10,776 nt of DNA. It comes from Candidatus Faecivivens stercoripullorum. Lineage in GTDB: Bacteria; Bacillota; Clostridia; Oscillospirales; Ruminococcaceae. Location: the NCBI GenBank assembly GCA_018715285.1, contig DVLW01000232.1, positions 1-10,776 of the forward strand. Reading direction: 5' to 3'. Of the stretch, positions 1 to 5,324 are shown piece after piece. Every line of letters begins with the position of its first letter. Positions within the stretch are counted from its first letter, which is position 1. The translations under genes and the position numbers were made by a program. The notes under the pieces were generated by a model that was not told the origin of the DNA, did not search any database, and saw only the letters and a program-made list of their open reading frames with translations.

Positions 1-708
1 GAACAGGAACTTTCTGAAACGCTCACCACGACAGGAACTGTTACTCTGATGGATGATATGGGCGCTGTTGTTTCCAGTGAAAACATCGAGTACGATCACA
101 GTTCTGTCACGGTTACGGTCCCGATTTACAAGACCAGAGAACTGCCGTTGAATGTTGAGTTTATCAATGTTCCGAGAGGATTCCCGATTGAACAGCTGGG
201 ATACACCCTTTCGAGAAATACAATCCTGGTTGCATCGCCCAGCGAGACGATTGATAATGTTGACGCGATCACCGTTGGCCCGATTGATTTCCGTGAAATC
301 GATATTGGAACGGAACTGACGCTGGATATCACATTGAACGCCGGATTGAAGAACGTTGAAAACGTAACGTCGGTTACCGTCACATTCCCGACCTATGGAC
401 TGTCAGCACGGACGCTGGATCTGGACAATTTTGTCTTTGAGAATGTTCCGGCCGGATATGATATTACGACACTCAGCGATTCGATTGAGGATATCCGTGT
501 TGTCGGTGACTCGTCGATTATCGCTGACCTGACACAGGAAGATCTGGTTGGAATCATCGATCTGTCCCAGTACAGTCTCAGCCGTGGACGGTATACTGTT
601 TCAGTCAAAGTTTATGTTCAGGGCAAGGTACTTGCCTGGGCAGTCGGAGAGTATTCTGTCAGTATAGATGTTGTCCCGAAGGAGACAGCTTCGGATACTG
701 GCAGTTGA
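1..708 (+). CDS. cdaR: YbbR-repeat protein, CdaR-like (5' truncated by window edge)
   Basis: The frame is open from base 1, so the gene begins upstream and only the last 235 residues are visible. They contain about two YbbR-type repeats of 80-90 residues. Each is rich in beta strands and carries the family pattern of a 'F.NVP.G' segment, a short 'I.V.G/P' segment and a 'V...ID' strand (for example FENVPAGYDI and IIDLSQYSL). In the known family (B. subtilis CdaR/YbbR), a membrane-anchored extracytoplasmic protein with several YbbR domains regulates the membrane diadenylate cyclase CdaA, which makes c-di-AMP. The N-terminal membrane segment would lie outside the window, as would any cdaA neighbour. 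The C-terminus ends in a short polar tail. A terminator follows at once, and glmM, a frequent neighbour in other Firmicutes, is not the next gene. YbbR family membership is well supported. The specific CdaR role is inferred. Confidence 0.85.
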   Translation, partial: EQELSETLTTTGTVTLMDDMGAVVSSENIEYDHSSVTVTVPIYKTRELPLNVEFINVPRGFPIEQLGYTLSRNTILVASPSETIDNVDAITVGPIDFREIDIGTELTLDITLNAGLKNVENVTSVTVTFPTYGLSARTLDLDNFVFENVPAGYDITTLSDSIEDIRVVGDSSIIADLTQEDLVGIIDLSQYSLSRGRYTVSVKVYVQGKVLAWAVGEYSVSIDVVPKETASDTGS

Positions 709-729
709 GAAAGTCAGCCTGGAAACTTT

Positions 730-759
730 GGGCTGCTGGTTTTCCGGCAGCCCTTTGTT
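730..759 (+). terminator. rho-independent terminator after the YbbR gene
   Basis: A 10-bp stem (GGGCTGCTGG at 730-739 with CCGGCAGCCC at 744-753, one T-G wobble) closes a TTTT loop and is followed by TTTGTTGTG. It lies 21 bases after the YbbR stop codon. Its presence also argues that the next coding sequence does not start upstream at the TTG at 705. Confidence 0.85.
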
Positions 760-787
760 GTGTCAGATCATCTATAAATCAAAACAC

Positions 788-796
788 AGGAAAGGA
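788..796 (+). promoter_or_regulatory. ribosome binding site fixing the FAD-dehydrogenase start
   Basis: AGGAAAGGA lies 8 bases upstream of the ATG at 804, counted from its last GG. The frame is also open back to a TTG at 705, but that start has no Shine-Dalgarno sequence and would translate through the terminator hairpin. ATG 804 is therefore preferred. I see no convincing promoter in the roughly 45 bases between terminator and ATG. Confidence 0.75.
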
Positions 797-803
797 ATTT
801 GCC

Positions 804-2387
804 ATGCTGCTTATTTCTAATATTATGACACCGCCTGGAAGCGGCGATGAGGCGGCGGTTGAAAAGGCTCTTTCCAAACTGGGCATAAAGCCTGGTGGAA
901 TAAAGGAAGCCTATGTCTATAAATCATCGCTGGACGCCCGGCGCCGCGGTGAGATTCATATTGTTTCCACCGTTGCAATCCGGCTTTCAGGGGATGAAAA
1001 GCGTCTGGCGTCGCATCCTCCGCGTGGTGTCAGCTTGCAGTACCGCTCGGATGAAGATTTTACAATTCAGAAGGGGAATAAGCCCTGTTCGACACCGGTT
1101 GTTGTCGCCGGATTTGGCCCGGCAGGAATATTTGCCGCCGGACTGCTTGCCCATGAAGGGTACCGGGTAATTGTTCTGGAACGCGGCGGCGCGATGGATG
1201 AGCGGGTCAAAGCAGTCGAGTCTTTCTGGAGCCGTGGGGAGCTGGATACCCAGTGTAATGTACAGTTTGGTGAAGGCGGCGCCGGGACATTTTCTGACGG
1301 TAAGCTGACAACCCGTATCAATGACCCACTTTGCCGGTATGTGCTCGATCGGTTTGCAGAACACGGTGCACCGGCTGAAACACTGCGCCGTGCAAAGCCG
1401 CATATCGGAACCGATCTGCTCCGTGGCGTTGTCTGCTCGATGCGGGAAGAAATCATCCGCAATGGCGGAGAAATACGTTTTCATTCCTGCCTGACCGGAT
1501 TGGATATCCATAACGGACAGCTGCAGGCGGTTGAAGTGAATGGCGAAAAACTGCCATGTTCTAGGCTGATACTTGCTGTCGGTCATTCGGCGCGGGATAC
1601 CTTTGAGATGCTGCGTGAGGCTGGCGTGCCGATGGAATCTAAGCCGTTTTCGGTTGGTGTGCGGATTGAACATCTGCAAAAGGATATCAATCGGGGATTG
1701 TATGGTGAAATGGCAGAAAGCCCGTTTCTTCCGCCCGGAGAATATCAGCTTTCTCACAGGGAAAACGGACGGGCTGTTTATACCTTCTGTATGTGCCCGG
1801 GAGGACTGGTTGTACCGGCTGCTTCCGAACAGGGCGGCGTAGTCACCAATGGTATGAGTGAATACCGCAGAGACAGGGACAATGCCAATGCGGCGGTTGC
1901 TGTTTCTGTCAGCAGCGAAGATTTCGGCAACGATCCGCTTGCCGGGATGTTGTTCCAGCGGCAGCTGGAACAGCAGGCATTTATCGCAGCCGGTAAAAAC
2001 TGGCGTGCACCAGCGGCTGATGTCGGGTCTTTTCTGGAAGGGAAAGCCGGACTCAAACTGGGAAGGGTAATGCCTTCTTATGCACTGGGTGTGGAAAAGG
2101 TCGATTTTGACCGGCTGTTTCCATCCTTTGTTACCGGAATGCTGCGGACAGGTTTGCGGGTATTTGACCGTAAACTGCCCGGATTTGCGGCAGAGGATGC
2201 CATTTTAACGGGTGTTGAAACCCGTACTTCATCGCCTGTGCGGATTCCCCGCGGAGAAGATTACCAGTCGGCAGTACGCGGCCTGTATCCATGCGGAGAA
2301 GGTGCCGGGTATGCCGGTGGAATTATGAGTGCCGCTGTAGACGGATTGCGGGTCGCAGGAGCGATTATTGCCGGATATGCGGAGTAA
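804..2387 (+). CDS. FAD-dependent dehydrogenase, COG2509 type, substrate unknown
   Basis: The protein has 527 residues, the usual size for this family. A roughly 100-residue N-terminal domain precedes a Rossmann-type dinucleotide-binding segment, VVVAGFGPAG (GxGxxG-like, residues 103-108), followed by an acidic strand end (VIVLERGG) that would contact the FAD ribose. A family-specific block follows with QFGEGGAGTFSDGKL. The C-terminal FAD signature LYPCGEGAGYAGGI lies near residues 495-507 and leads into the usual final helix (AAVDGLRVAGAI). This architecture matches the widespread but uncharacterised bacterial group called 'FAD-dependent dehydrogenase' or 'NAD(P)/FAD-dependent oxidoreductase'. 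There is no signal peptide, so it is expected to be cytoplasmic. The next gene overlaps its 3' end, which suggests co-transcription and translational coupling. Family assignment is strong. The reaction is unknown. Confidence 0.93.
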   Translation: MLLISNIMTPPGSGDEAAVEKALSKLGIKPGGIKEAYVYKSSLDARRRGEIHIVSTVAIRLSGDEKRLASHPPRGVSLQYRSDEDFTIQKGNKPCSTPVVVAGFGPAGIFAAGLLAHEGYRVIVLERGGAMDERVKAVESFWSRGELDTQCNVQFGEGGAGTFSDGKLTTRINDPLCRYVLDRFAEHGAPAETLRRAKPHIGTDLLRGVVCSMREEIIRNGGEIRFHSCLTGLDIHNGQLQAVEVNGEKLPCSRLILAVGHSARDTFEMLREAGVPMESKPFSVGVRIEHLQKDINRGLYGEMAESPFLPPGEYQLSHRENGRAVYTFCMCPGGLVVPAASEQGGVVTNGMSEYRRDRDNANAAVAVSVSSEDFGNDPLAGMLFQRQLEQQAFIAAGKNWRAPAADVGSFLEGKAGLKLGRVMPSYALGVEKVDFDRLFPSFVTGMLRTGLRVFDRKLPGFAAEDAILTGVETRTSSPVRIPRGEDYQSAVRGLYPCGEGAGYAGGIMSAAVDGLRVAGAIIAGYAE

Positions 2388-3804
2388 ACTATTGTTGATG
2401 CGGCTGGCTGTGGCATTGACAGCTGTATTGCTTGTACTGACGCTGTTTGGCGGCTGTGGGGATGAGGATGATGTTTACCTGGAGGTTTATACCATGCCGG
2501 TCAACCTTGATCCTCAGCTGGCACAGGGCGAAGAAGCCGAGCTGGTGATCCGGCAGATGTTCAAGCGGCTGGTGACAGTACGGGACGGAGAAATCTGTCC
2601 GTCTGCTGCTGAGAGCTGGGAAGTTTCGGGAGATGGGCTGCGGTATACCTTTACAATCGCTCAGGAAGAATACTGGTCAGATGGTGAACCGCTTCTGGCA
2701 GAAGATTTTGTTTTTGCCTTTGAGCGGCTGTTCAGTCCTGAAACAGACAGCCCACTTGCGGAGAATTTTGCATCCGTATCCGGTGCGTCTGAGCGACTGT
2801 CCGGAGAGGAAACAGCGATTGGGGTAACGGCACCGGATGAGCATACGGTAGAATTTACCCTCAGCAAGCCGGACAATCGGTTTCTTTATCTGCTTTCAAC
2901 GACGGCGGCAAGTCCATGCCGGGAGGATTTTTTCCTTTCGACCCATGGCCGATATGGGCTGACGATGCAGACGATTGTGGGGAACGGTGATTATCGTGTC
3001 ACCACCTGGAATGAGAGTGAACTGCGTTTGCGCGGAGTGGCTGGTACGGCTGAGGAAGGAACTTCTATCCTGTTGTCAACAGAGACTGAGGAGCAGCGAT
3101 ATGCTGTCTGGCAGCTCTCTTCTGAGGATGGCGATGGACTGGTCTACGGGCTGATGCTCAACCCGGATTGTCCGCTTTTTGCAGAGAGTGGAGTGCGCAA
3201 AGCGCTGCTGTGTGATCTGCCGGAAGATATACCGCGGCATCTGCTGCCGGAATGGATGTGGCAGGACGGCAGAGAACTGGATATCCCGCAGATGGAACTG
3301 AGCGATATGCGTCAGATGTTCCAGCAGGGCGCTTCAGCAGCTGGCGGAAGCAGTGGGTATACCGTCCTTATTCCGGAAGAATCCGGGTTGTATGACGCAT
3401 TTGCCGCCATTGCCCAGATATGGCAGCAGGATTTCGGGCTGTTTTTGGCGGTGGAACAATTGCCGGAAAGGGAAGTGATTGCTCGGGTCGAATCAGGGGA
3501 ATACGACGCTGCACTGACCTTTTTGAATGCAGAATATGACCATCCGTCAGGCGTACTGTCTCAGCTGCTGCAAGCAGATGAAACGGCAGGAACCGGGAAG
3601 TTTTCTGAACTATATGGTCAGGCTGCTGCTGAGACCGACCCTGAACAGGCAAAAGAGCTTTTGTTTGCTGCTGAACAGACGCTGCTGGACGAAGGATTTT
3701 TTTTGCCAGTGTTTTTATTGCGGACGGAACTTTTGTCCGGACCGCTGGCCCATTCGGATAATCCCGGCGGGCGAGAGATTTCAATCTACCATCTTGTGAC
3801 ATGA
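2377..3804 (+). CDS. ABC transporter substrate-binding lipoprotein, family 5 (OppA-like), orphan
   Basis: From ATG 2377 the product has 475 residues. It begins with a lipoprotein signal: basic start, hydrophobic stretch AVALTAVLLVLTLF, then GGC with Cys27 as the likely lipidated residue. The mature part follows the oligopeptide-binding (SBP_bac_5) pattern. An early 'NLDPQLAQ' segment is followed by 'AESWEVSGDGLRYTFTI', then 'WSDGEPLLAEDFVFAFERL', and a C-terminal lobe with 'IAQIWQQDFGLFLAVEQ' and 'GEYDAALTF'. At 475 residues it is shorter than typical OppA proteins of about 530-600. It overlaps the FAD gene by 11 bases. The start is uncertain. TTG 2368 has AGGAG (2357-2361) at 6-base spacing, and ATG 2398 would give an even shorter signal peptide. 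No permease or ATPase genes are nearby, so its partner transporter must be encoded elsewhere. The ligand cannot be predicted. Confidence 0.88.
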   Translation: MRSKLLLMRLAVALTAVLLVLTLFGGCGDEDDVYLEVYTMPVNLDPQLAQGEEAELVIRQMFKRLVTVRDGEICPSAAESWEVSGDGLRYTFTIAQEEYWSDGEPLLAEDFVFAFERLFSPETDSPLAENFASVSGASERLSGEETAIGVTAPDEHTVEFTLSKPDNRFLYLLSTTAASPCREDFFLSTHGRYGLTMQTIVGNGDYRVTTWNESELRLRGVAGTAEEGTSILLSTETEEQRYAVWQLSSEDGDGLVYGLMLNPDCPLFAESGVRKALLCDLPEDIPRHLLPEWMWQDGRELDIPQMELSDMRQMFQQGASAAGGSSGYTVLIPEESGLYDAFAAIAQIWQQDFGLFLAVEQLPEREVIARVESGEYDAALTFLNAEYDHPSGVLSQLLQADETAGTGKFSELYGQAAAETDPEQAKELLFAAEQTLLDEGFFLPVFLLRTELLSGPLAHSDNPGGREISIYHLVT

Positions 3805-3823
3805 AAAACAGATGTTTTTCATG
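3800..3823 (+). promoter_or_regulatory. perfect hairpin before the popT ribosome binding site
   Basis: CATGAAAAAC (3800-3809) and GTTTTTCATG (3814-3823) are exact reverse complements separated by AGAT. The hairpin overlaps the stop codon of the upstream gene and ends on the first base of the popT Shine-Dalgarno sequence. No T-tract follows, so it is not a standard terminator. It could modulate translation or mRNA stability, but that is inference. Confidence 0.5.
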
Positions 3824-3830
3824 GGAAAGG
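3823..3830 (+). promoter_or_regulatory. ribosome binding site fixing the popT start
   Basis: GGGAAAGG lies 8 bases before ATG 3839. An in-frame ATG at 3812 lies upstream of this site and has no Shine-Dalgarno sequence. Starting there would add nine residues before the conserved family N-terminus, so 3839 is preferred. Confidence 0.7.
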
Positions 3831-3838
3831 CCAATACA

Positions 3839-4684
3839 ATGGAACATATCAAAAATCTGATAAACGGAATGCTGATCGGAATTTCCAGTATCATCCCCGG
3901 GATGAGCGGCGGAACAATGGCAGTTATTCTCGATATTTTTGACCAGATGATCGGTGCGATCAGCGGTCTGCGCCGGACATTCAAAAAGAGCGTGATTTAT
4001 CTGGCACCGATTGGTATCGGTATGGTTTTGGGTGTACTGCTTCTTTCCGGATTTCTTTCGGGGATGCTGCAAAGCCATCCGGTTGAGATGCAGCTGTTTT
4101 TCATCGGCGTTGTCGCCGGCAGTATTCCGCTGGTTACACGTAAGTCACTGGAAGAACCCTTCCGCCGTCACAGCCTGCTGGCACTGATTGGGACATTGGC
4201 GGTCATGATTTGTATTTTCTTTGTCCGTCCGGACGATTCCGGTGTTGAACTGATTCGCAATCCCAGTGTTTCCCAGATGATTCAGCTGATGCTGTATGCG
4301 GCGTTTGCAGCTGCTGCGATGGTTATTCCGGGTGTCAGCGGTTCCTTTTTCCTGATGCTGTTTGGGGTATACCACAGTGTACTGACGGCGGTGAGTGAAT
4401 GGAATTTCGCGGTATTGATTCCGGTCGGCATTGGGATGATTATTGGTATCCTGTTCTGTGCAAAAATGCTGGATCTGCTGCTGCAGCGGCATAAACAGGC
4501 AATGTATTTCGGCATTCTGGGATGTGTGATCGGCAGTATCCCGAATATCTGGCCGACACAGCCGATTGTGGGAATGGATATCCTCTGGGGTCTGCTCGCA
4601 TGTCTGGCAGGTGCGGCGATTTCGCTGTTCTGTGCTTCCGACTTTCTGCGCAGCCGCCTGCGCCGGAATAAGGAAGAAAAATAA
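3839..4684 (+). CDS. popT: DUF368 family polyprenyl-phosphate transporter (PopT-like)
   Basis: This is a 281-residue integral membrane protein with several hydrophobic spans. It carries the DUF368 hallmark NGMLIGISSIIPGMSGGT near the N-terminus (IPGMSGGT, residues 19-26) and a second copy, IPGVSGS, at 163-169. A further paired motif, GSIP, occurs at 94-97 and 232-235, so the two halves look like an internal duplication. DUF368 proteins were recently shown in other bacteria to flip or recycle undecaprenyl phosphate across the cytoplasmic membrane (PopT), supporting cell-wall and surface-polymer synthesis. The C-terminus is a basic cytoplasmic tail (RSRLRRNKEEK). The gene lies 34 bases after the lipoprotein gene and may share its transcript. 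No clear terminator follows, so some read-through into rpsO is possible. Family membership is firm. The transport role is taken from characterised relatives. Confidence 0.92.
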   Translation: MEHIKNLINGMLIGISSIIPGMSGGTMAVILDIFDQMIGAISGLRRTFKKSVIYLAPIGIGMVLGVLLLSGFLSGMLQSHPVEMQLFFIGVVAGSIPLVTRKSLEEPFRRHSLLALIGTLAVMICIFFVRPDDSGVELIRNPSVSQMIQLMLYAAFAAAAMVIPGVSGSFFLMLFGVYHSVLTAVSEWNFAVLIPVGIGMIIGILFCAKMLDLLLQRHKQAMYFGILGCVIGSIPNIWPTQPIVGMDILWGLLACLAGAAISLFCASDFLRSRLRRNKEEK

Positions 4685-4715
4685 GGCAAAATCTGACCTG
4701 ATGGCTGAAAACCCC

Positions 4716-4744
4716 TTTACAAAAGGGAGAGTTTATGCTATACT
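4716..4744 (+). promoter_or_regulatory. sigma-A-type promoter of rpsO
   Basis: TTTACA (4716-4721), a 17-base spacer, then TATACT (4739-4744) preceded by TGC, which makes an extended -10. Transcription would start near 4751, giving a leader of about 100 bases. An inverted repeat CCCTTT-ACA-AAAGGG (4713-4727) overlaps the -35 element. Confidence 0.85.
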
Positions 4745-4774
4745 AACTATCGTTGCCGTATAGATGGTTTTGCG

Positions 4775-4847
4775 GATTCAGCCCCAACCCGGGGAATCAC
4801 CGTTCCCTTAACTATTGTACAGGCAAACATTATGAAAGAGGTGACTC
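4775..4847 (+). promoter_or_regulatory. rpsO mRNA leader with alternative structures, probable S15 autoregulatory element
   Basis: Several pairings compete for the same bases. Hairpin A pairs GATTC (4775-4779) and CCC with GGG and GAATC (ending 4798), leaving a small AG bulge. Hairpin B instead pairs GGGAA (4792-4796) with TTCCC (4803-4807), placing TCACCG in its loop. That loop's TCACC (4797-4801) is exactly complementary to GGTGA (4840-4844) in the Shine-Dalgarno region, so hairpin B could form an H-type pseudoknot with it. A longer pairing of GAATCACC with GGTGACTC has one mismatch. Known S15 leaders, including the E. coli pseudoknot, control translation when S15 binds. The structure is my own pairing by eye. 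Binding by S15 is inferred. Confidence 0.5.
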
Positions 4848-4850
4848 ACT

Positions 4851-5117
4851 ATGATGAGAAAAGAAGAAAAGACCGAGATTATTGCTAACAACGCGCTGCA
4901 TGAGGGCGACACCGGTTCTCCTGAGGTTCAGATCGCAATCCTGACCAGAAGAATCAACGACCTGACTGAGCATCTGAAGACCAACAAGAATGACCATCAT
5001 TCCCGCCGTGGCCTGCTGAAGATGGTTGGCCGCCGCCGCAACCTGCTGGGCTACCTGCAGAAAAACGATATCGAACGTTATCGTGCAATTGTTGCGAAAC
5101 TGGGTCTTCGTAAGTAA
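4851..5117 (+). CDS. rpsO: 30S ribosomal protein S15
   Basis: This 88-residue protein is the standard length for S15, which binds the central domain of 16S rRNA early in small-subunit assembly and contacts 23S rRNA in an intersubunit bridge. Conserved family blocks are complete: HEGDTGSPEVQIAILT, the helix NDLTEHLKTNKNDHHSRRGL that carries the rRNA-binding HHSRR residues, LVG-like KMVGRRRNLLGYL, and the LGLRK end. The start is ATG 4851, with GAGGTGA (4838-4844) upstream. The adjacent ATG 4854 is possible but more distant. The gene has its own promoter and leader and precedes pnp, the order conserved across many bacteria. Arginine codons are mainly CGT/CGC and AGA, consistent with high expression. 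Confidence 0.98.
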   Translation: MMRKEEKTEIIANNALHEGDTGSPEVQIAILTRRINDLTEHLKTNKNDHHSRRGLLKMVGRRRNLLGYLQKNDIERYRAIVAKLGLRK

Positions 5118-5130
5118 TTTTGTAACCGAT

Positions 5131-5159
5131 AAGGCAGATGGTATAACCGTCTGCCTTTT
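5131..5159 (+). terminator. rho-independent terminator between rpsO and pnp
   Basis: AAGGCAGATGGT (5131-5142) pairs with ACCGTCTGCCTT (5146-5157), with one T-G wobble, around a three-base ATA loop and runs into TTTT. It begins 13 bases after the rpsO stop. Transcription of pnp therefore depends on partial read-through or on a promoter in the next 165 bases. I could not identify such a promoter with confidence. Confidence 0.85.
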
Positions 5160-5184
5160 GGTGTATAAAACCCATCGTCATGAC

Positions 5185-5295
5185 CAGGCGGCAGGCTTAA
5201 CTGGCGCTAGTGCTGTTTAGCATTAAATCGTACTTCCAGAGGCTGGAGGCAGGATTTATTGCTAAGCCTCTGCGCTTTATGCGGCTCACCGCCTG
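5185..5295 (+). promoter_or_regulatory. structured leader of pnp
   Basis: The 165 bases before pnp contain several complementary segments. CAGGCGG (5185-5191) matches CCGCCTG (5289-5295) exactly and could close a domain. Inside it, CAGAGGCT (5237-5244) pairs with AGCCTCTG (5265-5272), and a small TGCT-GTTT-AGCA hairpin starts at 5211. A competing local hairpin, GCGG-CTCA-CCGC (5281-5292), overlaps the outer arm. In E. coli the pnp leader is cleaved by RNase III and then used by PNPase for autorepression. Whether anything similar happens here is unknown. I do not recognise a known riboswitch class. Confidence 0.4.
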
Positions 5296-5310
5296 ATCGA
5301 TTCAAGAATA

Positions 5311-5316
5311 AGGAGG
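5311..5316 (+). promoter_or_regulatory. ribosome binding site fixing the pnp start
   Basis: A consensus AGGAGG lies 8 bases before ATG 5325. The frame is open further upstream to a TTG at 5259, but those 22 codons would run through the structured leader and match nothing in the family. Confidence 0.9.
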
Positions 5317-5324
5317 CTGCCCAT

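Noticed and set aside
705..803. N-terminal extension of the FAD dehydrogenase from TTG 705
   Set aside because: The extension runs through a clear terminator and has no ribosome binding site. ATG 804 has both good spacing and the expected family length.
987..1757. 256-codon minus-strand frame opposite the FAD dehydrogenase
   Set aside because: It lies wholly within a conserved gene on the other strand, has no recognisable domain and no Shine-Dalgarno sequence.
3368..4078. 236-codon minus-strand frame spanning the lipoprotein/popT junction
   Set aside because: It crosses two conserved + strand genes and reads as His/Gln/Arg-rich sequence without any motif.
5259..5324. N-terminal extension of PNPase from TTG 5259
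   Set aside because: A consensus AGGAGG directly precedes ATG 5325, and the extension lies in the folded leader.
5160..5324. Known riboswitch class in the pnp leader
   Set aside because: Helices are present, but I recognise no conserved core of a known metabolite riboswitch.
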